Positions 1-9,413 are shown, numbered from the stretch's first letter. The stretch is 64,000 bases of DNA from Scatosoma sp045645245 (GCA_045645245.1 JAZRIK010000104.1:1-64000); one strand, 5' to 3'. Numbers and translations are program-made. The notes: a model not told the origin generated them from the sequence alone.

Positions 1-1279
<1,279 letters not shown>

Positions 1280-1316
1280 TTATTATAAAAAAGGAAAATC
1301 GTTATTTTGCTCTCTT

Positions 1317-1322
1317 ATTATA
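1317..1322 (-). promoter_or_regulatory. Probable -10 box for gyrB
   Basis: On the minus strand TATAAT lies about 53 bases upstream of the gyrB start. The -35 region is poor (TGTACT at 17 bases), so only the -10 is convincing. The rest of 1265-1560 is very AT-rich and shows no gene. Confidence 0.4.
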
Positions 1323-1564
1323 CCACACTTTTTTATAAAAGTACAGCGATTGTGCAAAATTTTTTCGTTTTTTATAAAAATACTTTCCATATATTATATA
1401 TACGCCTGTTTTTAAGCCGTTTTTTGCCCGTTTTTTAGCAAAATCGTACTCCGCGCGAGTATTTATTTGGCTTTGAGTGATTTTGCGCGTTTTTCGCGCA
1501 ATTTTTATCTTTTCTTTTAGATATGTTGGTGTAAAAAATTTTTTTAAGAATTTTTCCGCAATAA

Positions 1565-1593
1565 TTGACATTGTTTTCGATTTGTGTTATACT
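1565..1593 (+). promoter_or_regulatory. Sigma-A promoter of the AraC-type regulator
   Basis: TTGACA (1565-1570), 17-base spacer, TATACT (1588-1593), 20 bases before the ATG at 1614. AAAGGAGAA at 1600-1608 is the ribosome binding site. Confidence 0.8.
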
Positions 1594-1613
1594 ACGGATA
1601 AAGGAGAAAGTAT

Positions 1614-2387
1614 ATGAGTGAATACGAAATTTTAGCCGAAGGCAAAAAATATTTTCGTTTTGAACGGCGACCCACCGTTTTAACCGGCCCGCATTTTCAC
1701 GGCGCAATCGAATTTTTCTTTGCGGAAGAATGCGAGCAAAGCGTGGTTGTCGGCGGCGAAAAGCGAGTGTTAAAGATAGGCGAAGGTTGTTTTTCAGACA
1801 GCTTTTGCGTGCATTCGTACGAGAAAAACGAGCGCACGCCGTCGGCGTTTATCGTCGGGGAAAAATGGTATTTCGAGCGATTTTTTACCGCCAAGGGCGA
1901 CCGCGTCCCGCCTAAATTTTTCCGCTTTAACAACTTCTCTCTTTTACACAATTTAATGGGCGTTTGCAATAAAAAATATAAAAATGAAGCGGACAGGTAT
2001 GCGGCGATTGAAGGAGCGATGCATATTTTACTTGCGGAAATCGCACAGGAAAACGATTTTATTCCGCGCGAAACGGACAAGCAAAGCTCGCTCGTTTGCA
2101 ACGTTTTATTATACGCGGAGCGGCATTTGGACAGCGACTTGTCTTTGCTGGCGCTTTCGAATGAATTTGGTTTTTCGCGCGAGCATTTATCCAGAGTTTT
2201 GCATCAATATTTAAGCGAGAACTGGAACTCGTACGTGGGCAGACTGCGGGCGCGCGCAACACACGAGCTTTTACAAGAAAACCCCGCTCTTTCCGTTTTG
2301 GACGCCGCCTTTCAATGCGGATTTGAAAGCGCAAATACATTCTACCGCGCATACAAAAAAGAATTCGACAAAAAACCGCGCGAATAG
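1614..2387 (+). CDS. AraC family transcriptional regulator
   Basis: 257 residues. The N-terminal half is a cupin-like sensor with HFHGAIEFFF near residue 26. The last 100 residues carry the two helix-turn-helix segments of the AraC/XylS family (LLALSNEFGFSREHLSRVL, then LDAAFQCGFESANTFYRAY). Such proteins bind a small ligand, often a sugar, and activate nearby catabolic genes. The sugar-dehydrogenase-type gene 104 bases downstream on the same strand is the obvious candidate target, and the palindrome at 2425-2442 a candidate operator; both links are inferences. ATG 1614 has a good ribosome binding site. Confidence 0.9.
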   Translation: MSEYEILAEGKKYFRFERRPTVLTGPHFHGAIEFFFAEECEQSVVVGGEKRVLKIGEGCFSDSFCVHSYEKNERTPSAFIVGEKWYFERFFTAKGDRVPPKFFRFNNFSLLHNLMGVCNKKYKNEADRYAAIEGAMHILLAEIAQENDFIPRETDKQSSLVCNVLLYAERHLDSDLSLLALSNEFGFSREHLSRVLHQYLSENWNSYVGRLRARATHELLQENPALSVLDAAFQCGFESANTFYRAYKKEFDKKPRE

Positions 2388-2424
2388 TTTTTAAGCTAAA
2401 CTTATCAATTTATGACACAAACTT

Positions 2425-2466
2425 GTCTATAATAGAATAGACAGATTGAAAAAAGTGTGCTACAAT
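2425..2466 (+). promoter_or_regulatory. Promoter with overlapping palindrome upstream of the dehydrogenase gene
   Basis: TAGACA (2438-2443), 17-base spacer and TACAAT (2461-2466) form a near-consensus promoter. The palindrome GTCTAT-6-ATAGAC (2425-2442) overlaps the -35 box, a typical regulator site. GGAGG just before ATG 2492 is the ribosome binding site. Confidence 0.65.
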
Positions 2467-2491
2467 AGATTTATAAAATGGAGGAAAACGT

Positions 2492-3784
2492 ATGGAAAAC
2501 AAGCTTTATACTGTTGCAATCATCGGCGTTGGTGCGCGCGGCGCAGGCGCGTACGGGCGAATTATTCACGATAATATGCAAGGCAAACTCAAAATTGTTG
2601 CTCTTTGCGATAAAGACCAAGCACGCTTGGATAGATGGAGCGCATTTTTTGGCGTTGATAAAGAAAACTGCTTTTTAGACGAAGATGAATTTTTCGCGCA
2701 AAAGCGCGCGGACGCATTAATCGTCGGCACGCAGGATAACGACCACGTCGGTCACGCGGTAAAAGGGTTTAAGACGGGCTATGATATGCTCATTGAAAAG
2801 CCGTTAACCGAACACAAGGAAGAATGCGACGCGCTTTTGAAAGCGCAAAAGGAAAGCGGAAGAAAAGCCATCGTTTGCCACGTTTTGCGCTATGCCCCCG
2901 CTTACGTAAAAGCTGCAGAATGGATTAAAAACGGCGAAATCGGCAAGCTGGTTGCCATCAACGCACTCGAACGCGTAGGACACTGGCACCAAGCGCACAG
3001 CTACGTGCGCGGCAACTGGCGCACTACGAAAACGGCTACCCCGATGATACTCGCAAAATGCTGCCACGATTTGGACCTTTTGCAAAACTTTGCAGGCGCG
3101 GCTTGCAAAACCATTTCGTCTGTGGGGGATTTGTCGCACTTCAAACCCGAATGCGCACCCGAAGGCGCGGCAACTCGTTGCACGGAATGCAAATACATAG
3201 ATACTTGCCCGTACAGTGCAAAGCACGTTTATATCGAGCGCTGGTACACCGCTTTACCCGAAGACCCCGCACCGAAAGACAGATGGCCTTGGAACGTCAT
3301 CGCAACGCCCCCCTTGACGGAAGAAAAATTGTGGGAAGCCATCAAAACGGGGCCTTACGGCAAATGCGTTTACGCTTGCGATAACGACGTCGTCGATCAT
3401 CAAATTACCACGATGGAATTTGAAAACGGCGTAAAGGCAACGCTTACGATGACTGGTTTTGCCGCACACGGCAGACGGTATCATTTCTTTGGTACGCACG
3501 GCGAAATTATTTTGGACGAAGCGAATAACGAACTTGTTATCTACCGCGGCCACAAGGAAAAGCAAGCGTTTGCCATCGACGAGCTTATCAGCCAAGACGA
3601 CCAAGGGTACGGTCACGGCGGCGGCGACGTGTGGCTGGTAAAGGGCTTGTACGATTTATTAAACGGCGAAGGCGGCGAAGAAACGGCCTTGTACCGTTCA
3701 GTCGAAAGCCACTTGATGGGAATTTACGCGGAAGAATCGCGCAAGCAAGGCGGCAAGCTGATTTACGTTCACGATGAAAAATAA
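2492..3784 (+). CDS. Gfo/Idh/MocA family NAD(P)-dependent oxidoreductase
   Basis: 430 residues. An N-terminal Rossmann fold (IIGVGARGAGAYGRI, residues 10-24) is followed by the family signature EKPLTE near residue 101 and a catalytic-region CCHDLDLL near 190. Family members oxidise or reduce sugars, inositols or amino sugars with NAD(P). A cysteine-rich insert near residues 222-241 (C..., RCTECKYIDTCPYSA) is seen in one subgroup of the family and probably binds metal. Substrate unknown. It is a single gene behind its own promoter, probably controlled by the adjacent AraC regulator, and ends in a strong terminator. Confidence 0.88.
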   Translation: MENKLYTVAIIGVGARGAGAYGRIIHDNMQGKLKIVALCDKDQARLDRWSAFFGVDKENCFLDEDEFFAQKRADALIVGTQDNDHVGHAVKGFKTGYDMLIEKPLTEHKEECDALLKAQKESGRKAIVCHVLRYAPAYVKAAEWIKNGEIGKLVAINALERVGHWHQAHSYVRGNWRTTKTATPMILAKCCHDLDLLQNFAGAACKTISSVGDLSHFKPECAPEGAATRCTECKYIDTCPYSAKHVYIERWYTALPEDPAPKDRWPWNVIATPPLTEEKLWEAIKTGPYGKCVYACDNDVVDHQITTMEFENGVKATLTMTGFAAHGRRYHFFGTHGEIILDEANNELVIYRGHKEKQAFAIDELISQDDQGYGHGGGDVWLVKGLYDLLNGEGGEETALYRSVESHLMGIYAEESRKQGGKLIYVHDEK

Positions 3785-3806
3785 GGCGATTTTACTATAA
3801 ATCAGC

Positions 3807-3826
3807 CACCCATGTATGAGATGAAA
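3807..3826 (+). repeat. Dispersed motif copy (CATGTATGAGATGAAA variant)
   Basis: CACCCATGTATGAGATGAAA lies between the dehydrogenase stop codon and its terminator, on the sense strand. It belongs to the dispersed CAGGTATGCGATGAA family discussed in the findings. Confidence 0.6.
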
Positions 3827-3857
3827 AAACCGACGGTTGCTTCCGTCGGTTTTTTAA
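3824..3857 (+). terminator. Bidirectional intrinsic terminator
   Basis: Stem AACCGACGG/CCGTCGGTT with loop TTGCTT and T6 on the plus side, A6 on the other. It serves the dehydrogenase (plus) and the XRE gene (minus), whose stop codon lies at its edge. Confidence 0.9.
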
Positions 3858-4060
3858 TATTCTTTTATTCCAAGCAAATAATCGGTCGATACGTCTATCC
3901 AAACCGCAATATCCACAATCGCCTGCATGGGCGGCTCGTTATGACCGTTGAGCCACTCGCACAGCGTGGACGGCTGCACGTTTAACGCTCTTGCCATTTC
4001 CTTTTGTGTTTTTCCCAGCTCTTTTAAGCTGCGTTTTACTCTTTCACCAAATCCTTTCAT
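3854..4060 (-). CDS. Small XRE family helix-turn-helix regulator
   Basis: 68 residues, essentially one Cro/CI-type HTH domain (KTQKEMARALNVQPSTLCEWLNG, residues 17-39). The C-terminal pattern VSTDYLLGIKEY is common in small phage-type repressors of Firmicutes. It is divergent from the membrane protein gene at 4178. Two 15-base palindromes between the genes, one filling the spacer of the divergent promoter, suggest that it represses that gene and itself. No ribosome binding site precedes ATG 4060, and TATAAT lies only about 8 bases upstream on the minus strand, so its mRNA may be leaderless. Confidence 0.85.
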   Translation of the reverse strand: MKGFGERVKRSLKELGKTQKEMARALNVQPSTLCEWLNGHNEPPMQAIVDIAVWIDVSTDYLLGIKEY

Positions 4061-4101
4061 AATTCATATTATATAAACTTTTACGCAAAATATAATTTGT
4101 A

Positions 4102-4158
4102 TTCATAAAATATGAATTATGTATTTTGCTTGATTTTTCATTTTTTATGAACTATAAT
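4102..4158 (+). promoter_or_regulatory. Promoter with two TTCATNNNNTATGAA-type operators
   Basis: TTGATT (4130-4135), 17-base spacer, TATAAT (4153-4158). The 15-base palindromes TTCATAAAATATGAA (4102-4116) and TTCATTTTTTATGAA (4137-4151) share the same half-sites; the second exactly occupies the promoter spacer. This is a layout expected for XRE repression of the plus-strand gene and autorepression. Confidence 0.7.
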
Positions 4159-4177
4159 GTAGTTGGAGGATAATGAG

Positions 4178-4594
4178 ATGGAAAAGAACGCGAGTGTGAA
4201 AATTTCGTTTTGGTTTCGTTTTTGTAGTTTACTTGTTATTGCAATTTCTTTTATTGTTTTAATGTACCTTTACAGCCCTTACCGACAGACACCTTTTTCT
4301 ATCTGGAAAACATTTTACGCGGACGATTTGTTAAACATTCTTTGCGCTCTCTGCTGTATTGCGGCTCTTTTTTATGCGCTGCAAGCTTGCTTTCAGCGAT
4401 CGCTCTCCAATTTTCTTATCAACCAAATCCGTGCTTTTTCTTTTTCGTTTATATCTTGCTTTTTATACGCTCTATTAGATTTTTTCTACCCGTTGTTTAA
4501 CCGTGTCACATTAGACATTTTCGATTTTTTTTGCATTTTTGCCGATTTTATGTTGGGTGGTAGCCGTTTTCGGGTTTATTCAAGCGCGAAATGA
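4178..4594 (+). CDS. Small integral membrane protein, function unknown
   Basis: 138 residues, rich in Phe, Leu, Ile and Cys, with at least three hydrophobic stretches (about residues 13-31, 50-67 and 83-105, and a fourth near 115-128). I do not recognise a family. The start is taken as ATG 4178 because GGAGG sits 8 bases upstream; a TTG start at 4163 would overlap that site. Divergent from and probably controlled by the small XRE repressor; the pair resembles a regulator/membrane-protein cassette. It ends in its own terminator. Confidence 0.65.
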   Translation: MEKNASVKISFWFRFCSLLVIAISFIVLMYLYSPYRQTPFSIWKTFYADDLLNILCALCCIAALFYALQACFQRSLSNFLINQIRAFSFSFISCFLYALLDFFYPLFNRVTLDIFDFFCIFADFMLGGSRFRVYSSAK

Positions 4595-4614
4595 AACAAA
4601 AGAATAAAGAAAAC

Positions 4615-4637
4615 GGCATACCAGGTATGCCATGAAA
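4615..4637 (+). repeat. Dispersed motif copy inside a palindrome
   Basis: GGCATACCAGGTATGCC (4615-4631) is a perfect 17-base palindrome, and its right half continues as CAGGTATGCCATGAAA, one base off the dispersed motif. It sits between the stop codon at 4594 and the terminator. Confidence 0.6.
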
Positions 4638-4644
4638 TTATTTT

Positions 4645-4683
4645 AACCCCGTTTGATGAAAATTCGTCAAACGGGGTTTTTTA
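4645..4683 (+). terminator. Intrinsic terminator
   Basis: AACCCCGTTTGA and TCAAACGGGGTT form a 12-bp stem with loop TGAAAATTCG, followed by T6. Confidence 0.92.
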
Positions 4684-4712
4684 CTTTTTATCAACTTCTT
4701 AAACAAAAAGAC

Positions 4713-4741
4713 TTGAAAAATTTTGCTTTTTATGATATAAT
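4713..4741 (+). promoter_or_regulatory. Sigma-A promoter of the acyltransferase gene
   Basis: TTGAAA (4713-4718), 17-base spacer, TATAAT (4736-4741). GGAG before ATG 4768. Confidence 0.8.
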
Positions 4742-4767
4742 ATAACCAACAAACAAATGGAGCACTT

Positions 4768-6018
4768 ATGAAGAAACAATTAAAGCGTTTTGATATGTAT
4801 CGCAAGCCCAACAAGCCCAAATGGTGGCTGCGCGTCGTGGAATTGGTGGCAGGACCCCTGTATATGTATTTTTGCGGCGGCAGAGTGAAAACGGAAAAAG
4901 CCGTAAGAAAACTCAAAGGGCCGTATATCATTTTATCCTCGCACGCGTCGTTTATGGACTTCCCGCAAATGGTCACCGCACTCGCGCCCAAAACGACGGG
5001 CTGGGTTATGTCCGTGGAAGAATTCCGCCGCGGCGACTGGCTGATGTACGGTATCGGCGGTATGCCCAAGCGTAAATTCACGCACGATATCGTGACGGCG
5101 AAGCATATTCTTCGCTATCTCAAAACGTATCAATTACCCGTCACCATCTATCCCGAAGCGCGCTTTTCTCTTGCAGGGGTCAACGAACGGTTGGACGACG
5201 CACTCGGCAAGCTTTGCAAACACGCGAAGGTGCCCGTAGTCATTTTTAAGGCGAACGGGAATTTCATCAACTCTCCCCAGTGGAGTAAACATCCTTATCG
5301 CAAAATTCGTCAAGAAGCGGAAGTGTTTTTGCTTTTGACGCCTGAACAAACGGCACAAATGACCGCGGACGAAGTGCAGGCAAAAATCGAAGAAGCGTTC
5401 GTGCGCGACGAATATAAATGGCAGGTGGAAAAGGGCTACCATACCAAATGCAAACAACGCGCCGACGGGCTGTACCGCATTTTGTATAAATGTCCCGCTT
5501 GCGGCGCAGAATTTCAAACAAAGAGCGCAGGCACTCGGCTTTGGTGCGACGCGTGCGGCGCTGCTTGGGAAATGGATACGCTGTCCAGATTACACGGCGT
5601 GAACACCGATAAGGGCTTTTCGCATATTCCCGACTGGTACAACTGGGAACGTGAAGAAGTGCGCAAGGAAGTGCAAGCAGGCACGTATCATTTTGAAGAC
5701 GACGTGCGCGTGGAAGACTATTATTCCACCAAGGTTGGTTTTGTGAACGTGGGCGACGCACACGTTGTACACGATGAAAACGGCTTTACCTTCGAAGGCA
5801 CGGTCGATGGCAAGCCCTTCCATTTGAATAAGCCGGTTGCTTCGATGTACTCGGTGCATATCGAATACGATTTCTTAAACCGCGGCGACGCGTTCGATAT
5901 TGCAGCGGACCACACCAGCTATTTTATGTTCTTGAAAACCGCGCAAAACTATTTGACAAAAATGCACTTTGCGCAAGAAGAATTGTACGATTTTTACATT
6001 CGCAATAAAAAAGCTTAA
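4768..6018 (+). CDS. PlsC-like acyltransferase with C-terminal zinc ribbon
   Basis: 416 residues. The N-terminal half has the glycerolipid acyltransferase signature HX4D (SHASFMD, His59 and Asp64) and a second block IYPEARF near residue 128, equivalent to the EGTR-type substrate motif. Such enzymes transfer an acyl chain to lysophosphatidic acid or a related acceptor at the membrane. Residues about 237-262 form a four-cysteine zinc ribbon (CPACG, CDACG), and the last 150 residues match nothing I know. The usual PlsC is about 200-250 residues, so this is a long, fused form. Monocistronic, with its own promoter. Confidence 0.82.
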   Translation: MKKQLKRFDMYRKPNKPKWWLRVVELVAGPLYMYFCGGRVKTEKAVRKLKGPYIILSSHASFMDFPQMVTALAPKTTGWVMSVEEFRRGDWLMYGIGGMPKRKFTHDIVTAKHILRYLKTYQLPVTIYPEARFSLAGVNERLDDALGKLCKHAKVPVVIFKANGNFINSPQWSKHPYRKIRQEAEVFLLLTPEQTAQMTADEVQAKIEEAFVRDEYKWQVEKGYHTKCKQRADGLYRILYKCPACGAEFQTKSAGTRLWCDACGAAWEMDTLSRLHGVNTDKGFSHIPDWYNWEREEVRKEVQAGTYHFEDDVRVEDYYSTKVGFVNVGDAHVVHDENGFTFEGTVDGKPFHLNKPVASMYSVHIEYDFLNRGDAFDIAADHTSYFMFLKTAQNYLTKMHFAQEELYDFYIRNKKA

Positions 6019-6065
6019 AATAAATTAACGCCCCAAGCTTAATTTAATCGAGAAAAACAAAAAAA

Positions 6066-6093
6066 CAGGCAGGTATGGATTATTCCAAACCTG
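6066..6093 (+). repeat. Hairpin built from inverted copies of the dispersed motif
   Basis: GGCAGGTATGGA and TCCAAACCTGCC form a stem with a 4-base loop, 48 bases after the acyltransferase stop. The left arm is the sense-strand dispersed motif. A poly-A run precedes it but no T-run follows on the plus strand, so termination here is uncertain. Confidence 0.6.
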
Positions 6094-6152
6094 CCCGTCT
6101 CATATCAACGCCATCGGGGAACGCGTCGAATTATGAGCATAAAAAGTAGCTT

Positions 6153-6353
6153 TTGAAAGAGAAAAATATCACGCAGTATCGTTTGGAACAAGAAGCGGGG
6201 ATTACGCACGGCGCGATGGATCGTATTATGAACAGCCAAAACAGAACGGTGACGCTGACAACCGTTTATCGGCTTGCGCGCGGATTTAATATGTCCGTTT
6301 TTGAATTTATGGACGACGAATCGTTCCGCGCGCCACATTTAGAGATTGATTGA
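6153..6353 (+). CDS. Small XRE-type HTH protein, possibly frameshifted at its start
   Basis: The 66 residues from TTG 6153 match the middle of a small HTH regulator (KNITQYRLEQEAGITHGAMDRI, then TVTLTTVYRLARGFNMSVFEFM). TTG 6153 has no ribosome binding site, and a stop codon (6147-6149) lies just upstream in frame. In the neighbouring frame ATG 6133 gives MSIKSSF and then stops; adding one T in the TTTT run would join MSIKSSF to LKEKNITQY, a normal N-terminus for this family. The gene is therefore either started at TTG, recently frameshifted, or affected by a one-base sequencing error. Confidence 0.6.
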   Translation: MKEKNITQYRLEQEAGITHGAMDRIMNSQNRTVTLTTVYRLARGFNMSVFEFMDDESFRAPHLEID

Positions 6354-6379
6354 TTGATTTTCTTGTGCTTATTTATTAC

Positions 6380-6408
6380 AAAACGCCTGCTTTAAGCAGG
6401 CGTTTTTG
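6380..6408 (-). terminator. Bidirectional intrinsic terminator
   Basis: AAAACGCCTGC/GCAGGCGTTTT with loop TTTAA, T-tracts on both sides. It ends the tmk operon (minus) and the small HTH gene (plus). Confidence 0.88.
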
Positions 6409-6411
6409 TTA

Positions 6412-6440
6412 TTTCATCGCATACATGGTTGGGTTGTTTT
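6412..6440 (-). repeat. Dispersed motif copy after tmk
   Basis: On the minus strand AACCATGTATGCGATGAAA directly follows the tmk stop codon and precedes the terminator. Sense orientation. Confidence 0.65.
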
Positions 6441-7062
6441 ATAAACAGCCCTTTTCTTTTAACGCTTTTACTACGTCTTGGAAAATGGCTTGCGGGGTTT
6501 GATTGCCGTCAATGCAAACAAAGCGTTCGGGCTCGTTTTGCGCAAGCGTTTTATAGCCCTGATACACCCGTTGATGGAAAGCAAGACCCGCTTGCTCTAA
6601 CCTATCGTCCGCGTCCGCGCCCTTCTTTCTTGCAAACGCCGCTTCGGGAGTAAGGTCGATAAAAATCGTCACGTCGGGAAGATATTTTTCCAAAGCAAAC
6701 GCGTTGATTTTGCTGATAAATTCTACCCCCAAACCCCTTGCGTACGCTTGATAGGCAAGGGACGAATCGACGTATCTGTCACACACAACCAGCTCGCCTT
6801 TGGCAAGCGCGGGCTCAACGCGGTCGCTCAAATGCTGTACGCGCGACGCCGCATAAAGAAGCGCTTCGCATTCGTCCGTCATTTCCATATTTTTTCCGCT
6901 TAATAAAATTTCGCGAATGGCTTCGGAAATTTTGCCGCCGCCCGGCTCACGGGTAAAAATATGCGGAATGTTGTTTTCCGATAAATATGCGCTGAGCATT
7001 TTTAATTGCGTGCTTTTTCCGCAGCCGTCGCATCCCTCAAACGTGATAAATTTCCCTCTCAT
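6439..7062 (-). CDS. tmk: Thymidylate kinase
   Basis: 207 residues, normal length. P-loop FEGCDGCGKSTQ at residues 8-19, the DRY-type motif CDRYVDSSLAYQAYARGLG in the middle and a LID region (FARKKGADADDRLEQ). It phosphorylates dTMP to dTDP in DNA precursor synthesis. Its start overlaps the end of the PLP decarboxylase gene by four bases (ATGA), so the two are translationally coupled. The linkage of this decarboxylase family to tmk is known in Firmicutes (yaaO-tmk), but here holB and ricT, normally next, lie 20 kb away. Confidence 0.96.
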   Translation of the reverse strand: MRGKFITFEGCDGCGKSTQLKMLSAYLSENNIPHIFTREPGGGKISEAIREILLSGKNMEMTDECEALLYAASRVQHLSDRVEPALAKGELVVCDRYVDSSLAYQAYARGLGVEFISKINAFALEKYLPDVTIFIDLTPEAAFARKKGADADDRLEQAGLAFHQRVYQGYKTLAQNEPERFVCIDGNQTPQAIFQDVVKALKEKGCL

Positions 7063-8357
7063 ATCTTTTCTTCCTTTTTATAAACTGCTATTTTTCCATT
7101 TGCTAACCCAAAGACGTTGTTTGCTTGGGTAAGCAAATTTATTTTTTCTTTCGTGATTGCTTCCCCGCTCTTTATCAGTGCTATGCAAGGGGGAAACAAA
7201 CCCACTCGGTTTGCGCTGATGCGGTTTTCACTTTCGGTAAGCTCCACCCATTCCACTTCGCCATTTTTCAAAACGATGGGGGCAGGGTTGCGTTGAATTA
7301 TATCTTCTTGCTCATAAGGACACTCGTCAAATAACCGTTTGAGCCGTTTTTGCAAGCGAATAAACGCGCTATACCGCATCGCAGGGGACAGATAAAAGCA
7401 AATGGCGTTGCCGTCGCAAAACTCGGCAAAAACCCCTTCGCTTTGCAAGCGTTTTTCTATTTCAAACGCCTTTTTGCCAAACAAGACAATCAACTTCGTC
7501 CAGTCGCCGCCAAAATAAATCCTATCGTTTTCTTCCGCGAATTTTTTTACGGCGCTTTCCAGCTTTTTATTGCGCGGATATTTCACCGCGTATTCGACGC
7601 TTGCCATAATCGGATACGACGGGCTGCTCGTACGGAAAATATCCAAAGCGTTTTTGAGTGCGGCTGCACCTTTCTCGCTGCGCGCGGAAACGACTGCACC
7701 CTGCGTAAAAGCAGGCAAGCTCTTATGCACGCCGTCCACCCAAAAATCGGCAAACGCGCCCGCATACAAGCGTTTATCAAACCGCAAATGTCCGCCGTGC
7801 GCACCGTCGATGAGCAAAAATTTTCCGTTTTGTTTGCAAAGTGCGGATAAATCCGTTAAATCGGCGATATTGCCGTAATAATCGGGCGAAGTGATAAACA
7901 ACGCGTCGCATTTTTCTATCATTTCAAGCGGAATATCGTCTTTTTTTAACGGAGCCGGCACTCCGTTTTCTTTTTTGTCGGGCAATAGCAAAAGCGCTAA
8001 CCCCAAAAGCGCACAACCGTTATATAAGCTCTTATGCGCGTCTTCGCGGGATAAAACCGTCTTTACCCCCAAGCTTTTCGCTGCGTGCAGCATCGACAAA
8101 ACGCCGCAGGTGCTGCCGTCCGTTAAGATAAAGCTTTTGTGCGCGCCAAGCAGCGCGGTTATATCGTTTTCCGCCTGTGCAATTACGCCGTTGGGGCAGG
8201 ATAAATTATCCGAATAGGCAAGCTCCGTGATATCCCATTTGGCGTTTTTATGCCCGGGGGTATGAAAGGAAATATGCTTTTTTCTCGCTTGCTTTTTCAG
8301 CATTTGATAAATTTTACAATCCGCCTTTACACGGCGGTTTTTTATCATTCGTCGCAT
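7059..8357 (-). CDS. Orn/Lys/Arg decarboxylase-family PLP enzyme
   Basis: 432 residues. HTPGHKN (residues 32-38), TDGSTCGVLSML (79-90), DGAHGGHLRF and the PLP lysine in VDGVHKSLPAFTQG (Lys212) place it in the short Firmicutes group of basic amino acid decarboxylases (YaaO/SpeA-like), a polyamine-type function. Substrate specificity cannot be read from sequence. The ATG at 8357 lies inside a copy of the dispersed motif and is followed by a small hairpin (CCGCC/GGCGG), so the sequence around the start may once have been the 3' flank of the upstream gene; the internal Met at 8303 is an alternative start nearer the conserved domain. Confidence 0.87.
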   Translation of the reverse strand: MRRMIKNRRVKADCKIYQMLKKQARKKHISFHTPGHKNAKWDITELAYSDNLSCPNGVIAQAENDITALLGAHKSFILTDGSTCGVLSMLHAAKSLGVKTVLSREDAHKSLYNGCALLGLALLLLPDKKENGVPAPLKKDDIPLEMIEKCDALFITSPDYYGNIADLTDLSALCKQNGKFLLIDGAHGGHLRFDKRLYAGAFADFWVDGVHKSLPAFTQGAVVSARSEKGAAALKNALDIFRTSSPSYPIMASVEYAVKYPRNKKLESAVKKFAEENDRIYFGGDWTKLIVLFGKKAFEIEKRLQSEGVFAEFCDGNAICFYLSPAMRYSAFIRLQKRLKRLFDECPYEQEDIIQRNPAPIVLKNGEVEWVELTESENRISANRVGLFPPCIALIKSGEAITKEKINLLTQANNVFGLANGKIAVYKKEEKI

Positions 8358-8370
8358 ACCTGCCTGCCTT
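8346..8370 (-). repeat. Dispersed motif copy spanning a start codon
   Basis: Minus-strand GGCAGGCAGGTATGCGACGAATG lies 12 bases after the stop of the upstream gene (8382) and supplies both the SD-like AGGCAGG and the ATG of the decarboxylase gene. Confidence 0.65.
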
Positions 8371-8381
8371 GTTTTTCCATT

Positions 8382-9413
8382 TTAAGTATTCGGGGTCATT
8401 CCTTGCTCAATCAGCCAAACCACGTACAATAAGCTTTCGTATTCAAAGCTTTTTTCCTGCTCGGGGTTATAGAAAAATACTACGCTCATATCCTTTGCGC
8501 TATAACCGCTTAACTTGTTTTCGCCGTCATATACCGCATACGAATAGTACGCCTTTAAGTTTTTCATTTTGTTTTCGTCGGGGCAAATATTGAGTGAAAC
8601 GATACCATCGTAGCCCACCACGTGCTCGTCTTCATTTTTTTCAATATGCGTGGGCGCGTTGAAACAAATCAGCCCGCTATCCAGCCAACCGCAAAGCTTT
8701 TCGTATGCGTCGCGGTATTTTTCAATGCGTTCAATTTCATCGGGGATTGCGGACGATAACAGCTTTTCGTTGCGATAACGCTTATCCCGCGTTTCTTGCA
8801 CTCTTTGACGGAATGCCTGTTCAATTTTTGCGGTGTTGATACTCGTTTTATCCCGCCAACCGTTTTTGTAGAAATTGTTTAAGTACTCTTCCAGCTCGTA
8901 GAAATAACTGCCTTCCGTTTGGGGATTTAAGTCGGTCATATATTTGCGGTAGGGGTTAATTAAGCTTTCCGCATAAGTATATTTATAGATTGTGTTGCCG
9001 TGCTCATCCTTATCCGCTTCGCCGTCGCCGTCTTTATCCACCGTTGCGCTTGCCGTGTTGGGCGTGTTCGGTACTAAAATAATATCCCCATCGCTCACCC
9101 CCAACAGCGATTCCAGCGTTTGATGGGCGTATATTCCCGCAGAAGACAGGTCTTGATAGTCGATCTCGATTACTTCCGAAGAAAACACGCCTTCGCTAAA
9201 CGCGCCTTGAATTTTTTCCGCCGTGCGCAAATCCAGCGTTTTATTTTGCGTATGATTGAATACCGTAAAGCGTTGCGACGGCTTAATGCGTGTTTCGGTG
9301 AATTCAAAAATCATCACCCACGCGAAAATCAACGCAACCGCGATTGCGATAATTTTAATCCATTCGTAAGAAAACAAGCGTTTTAAGCGTTGCTTGGTTA
9401 TTTTTGCGTCCAT
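8382..9413 (-). CDS. Membrane-anchored extracytoplasmic protein, unknown
   Basis: 343 residues. A basic N-terminus precedes one hydrophobic segment (about residues 19-36, WIKIIAIAVALIFAWVMIF), so the rest is probably outside the membrane. Residues 126-137 (DKDGDGEADKDE) resemble a calcium-binding DxDxDG loop as found in dockerin or thrombospondin-3 repeats, but only once. The central part is charged and helical (YRDAYEKL, EEYLNNFY). I do not recognise a family. It lies between lysS and the decarboxylase on the same strand, with a good ribosome binding site (AGGAGAAAAT) but behind the lysS terminator. Confidence 0.7.
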   Translation of the reverse strand: MDAKITKQRLKRLFSYEWIKIIAIAVALIFAWVMIFEFTETRIKPSQRFTVFNHTQNKTLDLRTAEKIQGAFSEGVFSSEVIEIDYQDLSSAGIYAHQTLESLLGVSDGDIILVPNTPNTASATVDKDGDGEADKDEHGNTIYKYTYAESLINPYRKYMTDLNPQTEGSYFYELEEYLNNFYKNGWRDKTSINTAKIEQAFRQRVQETRDKRYRNEKLLSSAIPDEIERIEKYRDAYEKLCGWLDSGLICFNAPTHIEKNEDEHVVGYDGIVSLNICPDENKMKNLKAYYSYAVYDGENKLSGYSAKDMSVVFFYNPEQEKSFEYESLLYVVWLIEQGMTPNT

